Shown: piece by piece, positions 1 to 5,835 of the stretch
Layout: each line of letters starts with the position of its first letter
How positions within the stretch are numbered: the first letter of the stretch is position 1
DNA from: Candidatus Gastranaerophilales bacterium
GTDB taxonomy: Bacteria; Cyanobacteriota; Vampirovibrionia; Gastranaerophilales; Gastranaerophilaceae
Length of the DNA stretch: 5,835 nucleotides
Assembly: GCA_021201175.1 (NCBI GenBank)
Contig: JAJQFK010000293.1
Span: 1-5,835, forward strand
Direction of reading: 5' to 3'
Translations under genes and position numbers: made by a program
The notes under the pieces: generated by a model
The model's input: the letters and a program-made list of their open reading frames with translations, nothing else
The model's database searches: none
What the model was told of the DNA's origin: nothing

Positions 1-467
1 AATAAAGCAAAAAATAAGCATGTAAACAGTAAGCACCTTGTCATTAATCCTAAAGACGGTAATAATGCAAAGAATATAACCGAATAATACAAAATATTAT
101 AAGGAGTTGTTGATTTCGGTTTATTTATTTCGACAATTTTAAAACATGTAAATAATGTTAAAAATGCAAGAATTCCTTTTAAATAGATTAAACCGGCATC
201 TCCAAAATATTTCAATGCAAGATATAAAAAAATACTTGCACCCCATTCATGGTCATACCAATTATGCACCGGAGTATATGATAAAAAATCGTGTTTTAAA
301 ACACTTAATTCTTCCACAATATGTTTGCCGGCAATAAGTCTTGCCCACAAATCATTATCCGGAGCACAATTAGTTGAACAAATTCCAATAACAAAAAGAA
401 ATAATGTAACTATAAATATTAATTTTTTTATATTAAGCGTTTTTAGAATATTTTTAATCTGCTGCAT
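1..467 (-). CDS. Polytopic membrane protein, GT-C-like (N-terminal 155 residues; C-terminus beyond the left edge)
   Basis: The frame is open from an ATG at 465-467 to the window edge without a stop; an in-frame TAA lies two codons upstream (471-473), so the start is well fixed. TTAAGGTT lies just upstream (AAGG 7 nt before the ATG). Residues 14-32 form a first membrane helix, followed by an extracytoplasmic-type loop with D37-N-D39-L-W, then G47-K-H-I, H59-D, S63-Y-T and W70-Y-D-H-E-W (HEW 73-75). Further hydrophobic segments lie at about 92-110 and 125-155. The order D-x-D-x-W, G-x-x-I, D-x-x-S-Y-T, HEW matches a widespread group of uncharacterised polytopic proteins. An acidic DxD in the first outer loop is typical of GT-C lipid-linked sugar transferases, so a sugar-transfer role is an inference only. 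The gene overlaps the upstream secreted-protein gene by 14 nt and is probably in the same operon. I am confident it is a gene and a membrane protein, less so about function. Confidence 0.85.
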   Translation of the reverse strand, partial: MQQIKNILKTLNIKKLIFIVTLFLFVIGICSTNCAPDNDLWARLIAGKHIVEELSVLKHDFLSYTPVHNWYDHEWGASIFLYLALKYFGDAGLIYLKGILAFLTLFTCFKIVEINKPKSTTPYNILYYSVIFFALLPSLGLMTRCLLFTCLFFAL

Positions 468-1032
468 ATTTTAACCTTAACAAAATTATGCTGTCTTTCT
501 CGGCAGCAAAATCCTCTCCCTTTTCAACATAAGTTAAAGGTGTACTCTCGTACAAATTTTTTCCGGCTGATTTGAGCCTTGATTCATCTTCGTTCGGATT
601 AATTAACCCTTTCGAGAATGCAATCGCTTGAGAAAATCCCGGCACTTTTAAAATATGCCCGACAATTGCGATTCCTGCTTTCTTTGCAATATCGTTCAGG
701 TCTTTTACTGTGGCTGTTCTCATTGTTCCTTCCATATAAGTTGACCTGTTTACAGTGTATCTAATCTTGTAATATCCGTTTCTTTTCCCTCTTTTCGGCT
801 TAACATAATCTAATATTTTTACGGTTATTTTTTCGTTTTCTTTTAAACACAATCCGTCATCAGCTTCATATGAATCAAGTACAAATAACTCCAACTCTTG
901 ATTAGTTTTTATTGTTTTATTACTTATATCTTCAGTAGTAACAACATAAATACAATGCGGAATTATCTCTGCAAATACTTGCATTGAAGATATGAAAATA
1001 AAAGTCAGCAATAAAATTAGTAATTTTTTCAT
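454..1032 (-). CDS. Secreted protein of unknown function (192 aa)
   Basis: The protein begins with a clear Sec signal peptide: M-K-K, a hydrophobic core at about 4-16, and V-F-A at 19-21 as a type I cleavage site, leaving about 171 mature residues. The mature part starts with a region of alternating hydrophobic residues that looks beta-rich (about 25-105). It includes a basic patch K78-x-K-R-G-K-R, then a helical stretch with glycines (about 110-145), then a polar segment and a final short strand (about 182-189). Two cysteines (C27, C62) could form a disulfide after export. I recognise no named domain, and the role is unknown. The ATG at 1030-1032 is preceded by only a weak GGA-type site (TGGATTAATATC), but the signal peptide begins right there, which supports the start. 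An extended -10 promoter lies about 33 nt upstream, so this is probably the first gene of a unit continuing into the membrane protein gene. Confidence 0.85.
   Translation of the reverse strand: MKKLLILLLTFIFISSMQVFAEIIPHCIYVVTTEDISNKTIKTNQELELFVLDSYEADDGLCLKENEKITVKILDYVKPKRGKRNGYYKIRYTVNRSTYMEGTMRTATVKDLNDIAKKAGIAIVGHILKVPGFSQAIAFSKGLINPNEDESRLKSAGKNLYESTPLTYVEKGEDFAAEKDSIILLRLKYAAD
475..478 (-). promoter_or_regulatory. Ribosome binding site of the truncated membrane protein gene
   Basis: On the minus strand TTAAGGTTAAAAT precedes the ATG at 467, placing AAGG 7 nt upstream. It lies inside the last codons of the preceding gene and supports the start within the 14-nt overlap. Confidence 0.5.
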
Positions 1033-1064
1033 GATATTAATCCATTTAATCTTAGCTTTTTTTG

Positions 1065-1073
1065 ATTATAACA
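1065..1073 (-). promoter_or_regulatory. Extended -10 promoter upstream of the 192-aa secreted protein
   Basis: The minus strand reads TGTTATAAT, a perfect TGn extension plus a consensus TATAAT box. No good -35 hexamer is seen 16-18 nt upstream, which an extended -10 can tolerate. The predicted start near 1058 gives a leader of about 26 nt to the ATG at 1032. It lies in the only sizeable non-overlapping gap in the left part of the window (1033-1101), and I saw nothing else in that gap. Confidence 0.6.
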
Positions 1074-1101
1074 TCTTTAAGAATTTCAGGACAGATAGCG
1101 G

Positions 1102-1497
1102 TTATTTTAAAAACAACTCAAATTTTTTATTCGGTTCAAAATAATACCCGCAGCCATCTAACGGTTTTCCGCCATTTCGTAGGAATTTTCTGTTTACAGC
1201 CGGATACAATCTACAGCCCAATCCTCTAAAAAAATACACTTTGCACTTGTTATTTTCATCTATTTCCCTACAGGTAAATAAAAGCGAGCCTGATTCATCT
1301 TTCCCCGAAATATAAAAATTGTTATAATGTTTATTCCATTCTTTTATTTGTTCAAATTGTTCAATTTTTTTTATAGGTTCTTCTTCTATATATAAAAGAA
1401 TATTACGGCAGCAATTTCCGCATTTATTACAATGCCCTTTTCGGATATACTTTGCCGATGATAATCTGTTAATAAAATATTTAATTATACTGTACAT
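1102..1497 (-). CDS. YkgJ-family cysteine-cluster protein (putative Zn/Fe-binding), 131 aa
   Basis: After a basic N-terminus of about 20 residues comes C23-x-x-C26-x-x-C29-C30-R, the signature of the YkgJ family (CxxCxxCC). Three further cysteines follow in family order: C76, C85 and C95, the last in C-R-L-Y-P (95-99), plus C116 near the end. Seven or eight cysteines with this spacing are thought to bind zinc or an iron-sulfur cluster; the biochemical role of the family is poorly known. There is no signal peptide, so it is presumably cytoplasmic. The length is at the small end for the family, about the bare domain. Its ATG (1495-1497) shares one base with the TAA of the preceding gene (TAATG). 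The nearest purine-rich site, AGGGAG, is about 14 nt away, so translation probably depends on termination of the upstream gene. No canonical in-frame start lies in the preceding few codons. Confidence 0.85.
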   Translation of the reverse strand: MYSIIKYFINRLSSAKYIRKGHCNKCGNCCRNILLYIEEEPIKKIEQFEQIKEWNKHYNNFYISGKDESGSLLFTCREIDENNKCKVYFFRGLGCRLYPAVNRKFLRNGGKPLDGCGYYFEPNKKFELFLK

Positions 1498-1904
1498 TAT
1501 TGGACAATAAACTCCCTGTGCAAAAAAGGATAATCTTTATTATTTAAATAAAAAAATTGCAAAATGTATCTGCCGGGGCGAGTTATATATATATAATCCG
1601 AATACATACTATTTTTAGATTTACTCAAATATAAATCCTTAGTTTGAATAATAGAAAAACCCCAATTAGATGTTTTGTCATCTTGTTTAGAAATTTGCAG
1701 TCTTACTCCTTCGTACTTTAAACCATCAGGAGCAACTATGGCATAATTTATTCGCTGTGATACTCCGAAAACTGTTTCTATTCTTTTTACATTCTCTTTG
1801 TTTATGCTTGCCGCCGACATTAACAAATATGGTTTTTCTTTTTTGGCAAAACCGCATGTTAAAAATAAAGATAATATGCAAAATATTAATATTGTTTTTT
1901 TCAT
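1497..1904 (-). CDS. Small secreted protein of unknown function (135 aa)
   Basis: A Sec signal peptide is evident: M-K-K, a hydrophobic stretch at 4-16, then C-G-F-A with likely type I cleavage after A20. The mature part is about 115 residues and looks all-beta, with many aromatic and alternating residues (for example Y53-A-I-V, V67-R-L-Q-I, Y104-I-Y-I) and a final P110-G-R-Y strand pair ending in F-I-V. A small beta-sandwich is plausible, but I cannot name a family. The cysteine in the signal peptide is preceded by F-L-T, which does not fit a lipobox. The ATG overlaps the TGA of the TPR gene as ATGA (1901-1904), and its TAA overlaps the start of the YkgJ-type gene as TAATG. It therefore sits in a tightly coupled three-gene unit and may act with the exported TPR protein outside the cytoplasm (inference). 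Confidence 0.82.
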   Translation of the reverse strand: MKKTILIFCILSLFLTCGFAKKEKPYLLMSAASINKENVKRIETVFGVSQRINYAIVAPDGLKYEGVRLQISKQDDKTSNWGFSIIQTKDLYLSKSKNSMYSDYIYITRPGRYILQFFYLNNKDYPFLHREFIVQ

Positions 1905-3862
1905 TGCTGTGATGTTTCCGGATTAGCCGGCAGACTCTTTTTTAAGTTATTTATTTTATTTTGTATATTTGCTTTAATATTTTTATCGTCACTATACTGT
2001 ATAAAATATTCATAGTTTTCGATAGCTTGTTCAATATTTTTCTCTTTTTCATAAGCCAGACCTAAAGCATAATACGCATAGGCATAATCTTGTTTTAGTT
2101 CAACGGCTTTTAAAAAACTTTCTTTTGCTGCTTCTAAATCATTTAATTCAGCAAGACATAAGCCCATATTAAAATAAGCATCAAAACTTTCAGGATTAAT
2201 CTCAAGAGCATTGTTATAATATGTAATAGCTGTTCTTAAATCCGATATGCCTTTATAAGTATTACCTAACTTAAGGTTAATGATTTCGTCATTTTTATTT
2301 AGTTCATAAGATTTTTTATATTCCTCAAGTGCCTTTTGATAATCTTTGGCTTTGTAGTAAGAATCCCCGAGTTCAGAGTAATAATTGCACTTTTCTTCCA
2401 AAGAAGTACTTTGTACAGATGAAGCTTTATCGTATAAAAGTTTAGCTTCTTCTGTTTTATTATTTTTTGCCAGAACTTTTGCATAAGAAGATATAACGTC
2501 CGGATTTTCCGGTTCAAGATCCATTGCTTTTTCAAAATACTCAACGGCTTTTGATTTTGAACCTGCCATATCATAAGCATTTGCGGCATCTATATATAAA
2601 ATAACATCATCAGGTTTCATTGATATTGCACTTTCAAAACTTGAAGCGGCTTTTTTATACTCAGAGGTTTGCATATAGCTGTCCCCTTGGGCTGTATATG
2701 CTTTTATTAAATAATCAGAAGCCAATTTGTCTGACGGTTCTTTTGCTAAAACAGTTTTATATGCTTCAATTGCATCTGAATATTTTTTCTGAGCATGACT
2801 TGCAATACCTTTATTTAAAACATAATTCATGTTTTCCGGATTCATTGCAATCAGACAATCATATACCGAAATGGCGGCATCATATCTTTTTGCAAGATGA
2901 TATGCCTTAGCAAGCTCTTGTAATATCTCTGCATTCTTTGGCGAAACACTTCTGCCTTGTTCCAGTATTTTTACGGCATTTTCATAATCACCCTTTTTTG
3001 AGTATAATATTCCGGCATTCAAATATGCAATATCATTATCTTTACAAGTTTTAAGATATTCATTATACTGCACAAGTGCATCGTCATATTTTTCTTCATC
3101 TGCAAGCAGATTAGCAAAATCGAATCTAATAGAATTCATATCCGGCTGTAATTCAAGTACTTTTGTAAATTCTTCCGCCGCTTCTTTATCTTTTGCCTGC
3201 GCCATATAAACATAAGCTAAATTTGCTCTGGCTACATAATCATTCTTATCTTTTTCAAGTGCTTTAGTTAATATTTTCTGTGCATTGTCATAATCTGAAA
3301 TCCGGTACAATGCAAGACCGTAATTAGAATAATCCTTAAATGAAGCAGGATCTTTCATATAAATATCACTATATATATCAACAGCGTCTTTCGGTTTATT
3401 CATTCTTAAATATATTGAAGCCATATTTTCCCTTGCATCTAATGCATCGGGATAATAAGTAAGAAACATCTGATAGTATTTTATTGCTTCTTCATCTTCT
3501 TTTAAATGAGTTTTTATACTGGCAAGATTAATATAATTATATTTATATTCAGGAAATATTTTCATAGCCTGATTATAAGCGTTAAAAGCATTTTTATAGT
3601 CCTGCATTTGTTCATATATATTTCCCAGACTTATATATATAAATGCATCGTTCGGACGTAATTTTAATGCGGTTTTATATGCATCGGTTGAATTACCCCA
3701 TTGACCGAGTTCGGAATACATGCCCGCAAGTTTTGTATATAAAAGTGCATCATCCGGTGACAGTTGAACAGCTTTTTTTAATTCTTCTACCGCTTCTGTA
3801 TATTGTGCGTTATCTGCATATTTGCATGCTTTATGGTAGTATTGATTCGCTTCCGGAGTCAT
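1901..3862 (-). CDS. Exported tetratricopeptide (TPR) repeat protein, about 18 repeats
   Basis: From residue 5 to 627 (numbering from the ATG at 3860-3862) the protein is an almost unbroken array of about 18 TPR units of 34 residues. Each has the usual pattern of small/aromatic positions ending in xPxD/N (for example 39-72, 73-106, 209-242, 526-559, 560-593). Unit 12 (379-419) carries a 7-residue insertion and four extra residues follow unit 14 (488-491), so the array may form two superhelical blocks. A short basic helix and a polar tail (628-653) end it. TPR arrays are protein-binding scaffolds; no catalytic domain is fused. The coordinates use the first canonical start, but that protein lacks a signal peptide. 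The 22 in-frame codons upstream encode one, so the real start is probably ATA at 3928 (675 aa; see the separate entries). The stop overlaps the next gene as ATGA. The partner protein and pathway cannot be told from the sequence. Confidence 0.93.
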   Translation of the reverse strand: MTPEANQYYHKACKYADNAQYTEAVEELKKAVQLSPDDALLYTKLAGMYSELGQWGNSTDAYKTALKLRPNDAFIYISLGNIYEQMQDYKNAFNAYNQAMKIFPEYKYNYINLASIKTHLKEDEEAIKYYQMFLTYYPDALDARENMASIYLRMNKPKDAVDIYSDIYMKDPASFKDYSNYGLALYRISDYDNAQKILTKALEKDKNDYVARANLAYVYMAQAKDKEAAEEFTKVLELQPDMNSIRFDFANLLADEEKYDDALVQYNEYLKTCKDNDIAYLNAGILYSKKGDYENAVKILEQGRSVSPKNAEILQELAKAYHLAKRYDAAISVYDCLIAMNPENMNYVLNKGIASHAQKKYSDAIEAYKTVLAKEPSDKLASDYLIKAYTAQGDSYMQTSEYKKAASSFESAISMKPDDVILYIDAANAYDMAGSKSKAVEYFEKAMDLEPENPDVISSYAKVLAKNNKTEEAKLLYDKASSVQSTSLEEKCNYYSELGDSYYKAKDYQKALEEYKKSYELNKNDEIINLKLGNTYKGISDLRTAITYYNNALEINPESFDAYFNMGLCLAELNDLEAAKESFLKAVELKQDYAYAYYALGLAYEKEKNIEQAIENYEYFIQYSDDKNIKANIQNKINNLKKSLPANPETSQQ

Positions 3863-3928
3863 TGCGAATACCGATGAAAAGAAACAGGATACTAATATAG
3901 CTGCTGCCGGTAAATACTTAATTCTTAT
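3863..3928 (-). other. In-frame signal-peptide extension of the TPR gene with probable ATA start
   Basis: The 22 codons directly before the ATG at 3862 are open and encode a basic n-region (R-I-K), a hydrophobic core (Y-L-P-A-A-A-I-L-V-S-C-F-F) and S-S-V-F-A, an ideal type I signal peptidase site just before M-T-P-E-A. Frame upstream: ATA at 3926-3928, ATC at 3929-3931, and a TGA further up. No ATG, GTG, TTG or CTG occurs between that TGA and 3862. A strong GGGAGGG sits at normal spacing from ATA. The simplest reading is initiation at ATA, or at ATC, giving a 675-residue precursor. An alternative is a base error or mutation of an ancestral ATG. A lipobox-like L-V-S-C is also present, but the hydrophobic stretch continues past the cysteine. 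Confidence 0.75.
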
Positions 3929-3935
3929 GATACTA

Positions 3936-3942
3936 CCCTCCC
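3936..3942 (-). promoter_or_regulatory. Strong Shine-Dalgarno of the TPR gene, deciding a non-canonical start
   Basis: The minus strand reads AGGGAGGG, with GGAGG 8 nt before ATA (3928) and 5 nt before ATC (3931). It is 74 nt from the ATG at 3862, far too distant to serve that codon. It is the strongest ribosome binding site in the window and argues for initiation upstream of the ATG. Confidence 0.7.
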
Positions 3943-3943
3943 T

Positions 3944-3973
3944 ATTATACTTAATTATCTTATTTAATCACAA
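3944..3973 (-). promoter_or_regulatory. Possible promoter upstream of the TPR gene (TTGTGA - 18 nt - TATAAT)
   Basis: A perfect TATAAT (3944-3949) is preceded at 18 nt by TTGTGA (3968-3973), which matches the -35 consensus at four of six positions. Transcription would start about 7 nt downstream, inside GGGAGGG, giving a leader of only about 9 nt and truncating the ribosome binding site. It may therefore be fortuitous in AT-rich DNA, with the gene read instead from the upstream yihY-like gene 61 nt away. Nothing else was seen between 3943 and 3989. Confidence 0.35.
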
Positions 3974-3989
3974 AAAAATCAATGAATTT

Positions 3990-4835
3990 TTATTTATTTA
4001 CCTTTCTATTCATTAACCTTTTATAATATCTTGAATTAATTTCTCCCCCTACAAGAAGTATTAAAGAAGTATAATACAGCCATACCATCATAATTGCAAA
4101 TGCGCCGATTGTACCATATACTTTATTATATGCATTTAAATTACTCAAATAAATTGAAAAACACCATGAACCTAACATCCACAAAAAACTGAAGAAAAAT
4201 GTTCCGGGGAGCACACTTTTAAATTTTATTTTTTCATTGCCCTCTATTGCCGGAAGGATTAAATAATTTGCTAATGAACTAAATGCAAGCGCTATATATG
4301 CAACAGGCCATCTTACTATTTCTATTATATCTATTGAGATTTTGGAAAGCGCTGTATATGCAATTAGAAAATTTAATATTACTTTACCCAAAACTATCAA
4401 ATTTACAGTCAAAAATAACACCAGAGAATTTATAAATACCATTAAAACCGAAAGTATTCTGGTATAAATAAAATTTCTGTTATCTTCTATAGCATAAGCT
4501 CTGTTTAATCCCTTGATTATAACTGCAATCGCATTTGAGGCAAGCGCAATTGTTATACATAATCCAAAAATTGCTATTAATTTACCCTGTTTAAATATCA
4601 TTGCTTCATTCAGAGTATTCAAAATCAACGTTGCAACATCATGCGGCGCAATGTGAGTTATAAATGTTATTATAGGAGTAATTAATGTTTTTTTACCAAT
4701 CCATGCAAATAAGGAGGTTAAAAATAAAAGAAACGGAAAAAGTCCCAATATAAACCAAAAAGCCATCTCGGCGGCTACACCGAAAAAATCCTGTTCAATT
4801 ATTTTTTTTATAAGTGACTCTATATAATCTCGCAT
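3990..4835 (-). CDS. YihY/BrkB-family inner membrane protein (281 aa)
   Basis: Six membrane segments are visible: about 22-45, 86-108, 127-158, 174-196, 208-230 and 241-263. This matches the six-helix YihY/virulence-factor BrkB family in length and layout. Family landmarks are A21-A-x-M-A-F-W-F in the first helix, N111-R-A-Y after the second, and the C-terminal block V239-Y-G-T-I-G-A leading through W252-L-Y-Y to G264-E-I-N (the usual G-x-E-[IL]-N), followed by a basic tail. The family was once suggested to be RNase BN, which is now known to be a different protein; its actual function, possibly transport, is unsettled. The ATG (4833-4835) lies inside the 3' end of the phosphoesterase gene (16-nt overlap, different frame) and has only a weak ribosome site (AGTGAATTAAA), so translational coupling is likely. 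Confidence 0.92.
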   Translation of the reverse strand: MRDYIESLIKKIIEQDFFGVAAEMAFWFILGLFPFLLFLTSLFAWIGKKTLITPIITFITHIAPHDVATLILNTLNEAMIFKQGKLIAIFGLCITIALASNAIAVIIKGLNRAYAIEDNRNFIYTRILSVLMVFINSLVLFLTVNLIVLGKVILNFLIAYTALSKISIDIIEIVRWPVAYIALAFSSLANYLILPAIEGNEKIKFKSVLPGTFFFSFLWMLGSWCFSIYLSNLNAYNKVYGTIGAFAIMMVWLYYTSLILLVGGEINSRYYKRLMNRKVNK

Positions 4836-5806
4836 TTTAATTCACTTTGAATCCGTTGTAAAAGTTTTTCATAAGCAATCGCGAGCGGTTTTTTTATTGT
4901 ACAGCCTGCGGCAAACTTATGACCGCCTCCTCCAAACTCAAGTACGATAGGAATTATATCAACCGTTTTACTTCTTAAACTTACCTTTGTATAACCTTCT
5001 AATGTTTCTTTTAATATTACGGCTATTTCAACGTTTTTACAAGTTCGCAAGACCTCAACAATTCCTTCCGAAAAATCTTCTGTCGCATTAAATCTGCTCA
5101 TGTCACTTCTTGTAATTTTTGTAACGGCAATTTTTCCGTTGTTATAAAATATTGTATTAAAAACAATATATGCCTGAAACTGAACCATATTCTGAGGCTT
5201 CGTTTCATAGCAAACTCTAAATTCATGACTTGGCGACACCCCTGCTTCCACCAGTTCAGATGCAATCATAAAAGCTTCCGGGGTCGTATTTTCATATCGA
5301 AATCCGCCTGTATCGGTTAATAAAGATGTATAAATACATCTTGCAACTTCAATATCAATATTGCAGTTCCATTCTTTAAAAATTTTATGAAGAATAACTC
5401 CGACACAAGCGGTCGGTTCTATTATATTTAAATCCCCGTATCCAATATTTGTTTGATGATGATCTATGTTAACTTTAAATTTTGCTTTATCATAAATCGG
5501 GCAGCCGTATACCATTCTGTCTTGTGCTGCAACATCAACGCTGATAGCCAAATCATATACCTTTTCAGGATTGATATTTTTTGCGTCAATAAACTGTTCA
5601 AAAGCAGGCAAATAAGAATATACACCCGGAAGTTTTCCTATAAATACAGAATCTGCTTTTTTCCCAAACTGTCTTTCAATAATAAGTTTTAAAGCAAGAT
5701 TACTTCCTATTGTATCTCCGTCGGGATTTACATGAGAGAAAATAATTATGCTTTGGGCTTTTTCAATTTCAGACTTTAATTGTAAATATAAATTTTCTTG
5801 ATTCAA
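4820..5806 (-). CDS. nrnA: DHH/DHHA1-family phosphoesterase, NrnA-type oligoribonuclease / pAp phosphatase (328 aa)
   Basis: All family motifs are present in order: S24-H-V-N-P-D-G-D-T-I-G-S (metal-binding, 25-31), D91 in S-V-D, the D115-H-H-Q-T-N motif that names the family, T164-D-T-G-G-F, and in the C-terminal DHHA1 domain G292-G-G-G-H-K-F-A-A-G for substrate binding. Length and layout match bacterial NrnA, a Mn2+-dependent cytoplasmic enzyme. Family members degrade 2-5-nt RNA fragments from the 5' end and in some species dephosphorylate pAp or hydrolyse cyclic dinucleotide products (pGpG, pApA). Which substrate is used here cannot be told from the sequence. The start is TTG (5804-5806), supported by GGAGAG 5 nt upstream and by the position of the first motif; no ATG is available upstream in the window. 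It heads the visible gene cluster and overlaps the yihY-like gene. Confidence 0.94.
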   Translation of the reverse strand: MNQENLYLQLKSEIEKAQSIIIFSHVNPDGDTIGSNLALKLIIERQFGKKADSVFIGKLPGVYSYLPAFEQFIDAKNINPEKVYDLAISVDVAAQDRMVYGCPIYDKAKFKVNIDHHQTNIGYGDLNIIEPTACVGVILHKIFKEWNCNIDIEVARCIYTSLLTDTGGFRYENTTPEAFMIASELVEAGVSPSHEFRVCYETKPQNMVQFQAYIVFNTIFYNNGKIAVTKITRSDMSRFNATEDFSEGIVEVLRTCKNVEIAVILKETLEGYTKVSLRSKTVDIIPIVLEFGGGGHKFAAGCTIKKPLAIAYEKLLQRIQSELKCEII

Positions 5807-5811
5807 AACAA

Positions 5812-5817
5812 CTCTCC
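5812..5817 (-). promoter_or_regulatory. Shine-Dalgarno supporting the TTG start of the nrnA-type gene
   Basis: The minus strand reads GGAGAG, then 5 nt, then TTG AAT CAA. The good match and spacing fix the TTG as the start codon. No in-frame ATG or GTG lies nearby. Confidence 0.7.
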
Positions 5818-5823
5818 AAAAAG

Positions 5824-5829
5824 ATTATA
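5824..5829 (-). promoter_or_regulatory. Possible -10 box upstream of the nrnA-type gene
   Basis: A perfect TATAAT lies 6 nt upstream of GGAGAG, at the right edge. The -35 region is outside the window. A start about 7 nt downstream would leave a leader of about 11 nt beginning at the ribosome site. It is only a candidate in such AT-rich DNA. Confidence 0.35.
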
Positions 5830-5835
5830 CTATAA

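Noticed and set aside
155..337. Plus-strand open frame of 60 codons
   Set aside because: It lies opposite the clearly coding minus-strand membrane protein gene, has no ribosome site of note, and its product has no recognisable pattern.
1585..1597. TA-repeat tract
   Set aside because: It lies within the 135-aa coding frame and simply encodes alternating Tyr/Ile residues in an AT-rich genome.
1845..1904. Lipoprotein signal in the 135-aa protein (F-L-T-C)
   Set aside because: The residues before the cysteine do not fit a lipobox, and a normal type I site (G-F-A) follows directly.
2299..2910. Open frames of 96 codons on each strand inside the TPR gene
   Set aside because: They are shadows of the repeat-rich TPR coding frame; their translations are low-complexity and without domain patterns.
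3643..3900. Plus-strand open frame of 85 codons opposite the start of the TPR gene
   Set aside because: It is antisense to well-supported TPR repeats and the signal peptide; nothing in the product is recognisable.
3961..3990. Possible terminator between the yihY-like and TPR genes (AAAAAT ... ATTTTT)
   Set aside because: The only pairing is about 6 A-T pairs with a small loop, too weak for an intrinsic terminator; read-through is more likely.
5453..5692. Plus-strand open frame of 79 codons
   Set aside because: It is antisense to the NrnA-type gene, including its DHH motif region, with no independent support.
1..5835. Search for tRNA, rRNA, CRISPR repeats, insertion-sequence ends or phage genes
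   Set aside because: No cloverleaf, repeat-spacer pattern, transposase or terminal inverted repeats were seen; genes are packed with overlaps and only short gaps.

Overview
This is a compact, AT-rich bacterial stretch in which every supported gene lies on the minus strand, so transcription runs from the right edge to the left. The low GC, exported proteins of the Sec type and tight gene packing would fit a host-associated low-GC lineage such as the Gastranaerophilales (Melainabacteria) group. No phylogenetic marker is present, so this is only a weak guess.

Right part (about 3990-5835): a DHH/DHHA1 phosphoesterase of the NrnA type, with a TTG start and a good Shine-Dalgarno, overlaps by 16 nt a YihY/BrkB-type six-helix membrane protein. 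Middle part (1102-3942): an exported protein built almost entirely of about 18 TPR repeats is coupled by an ATGA overlap to a small secreted protein of unknown function. That gene is coupled by a TAATG overlap to a small YkgJ-type cysteine-cluster protein. Left part (1-1101): a 69-nt gap carries a good extended -10 promoter. It precedes a second secreted protein of unknown function, which overlaps by 14 nt the start of a polytopic membrane protein that runs off the left edge. This last gene has a D-x-D-L-W loop and an H-E-W motif resembling GT-C-like membrane proteins.

The main oddity is the TPR gene. Its first canonical start (ATG at 3862) would give a protein without a signal peptide. The 22 in-frame codons immediately upstream encode a clean signal peptide, and a strong Shine-Dalgarno lies 8 nt before an ATA codon. 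No ATG, GTG, TTG or CTG is available in that extension, which suggests initiation at ATA (or the adjacent ATC). Three of the seven gene products are clearly Sec-exported and two are integral membrane proteins, so the window looks like an envelope-related cluster behind a housekeeping nanoRNase/phosphoesterase gene. No RNA gene, mobile element, CRISPR array or convincing intrinsic terminator was seen.
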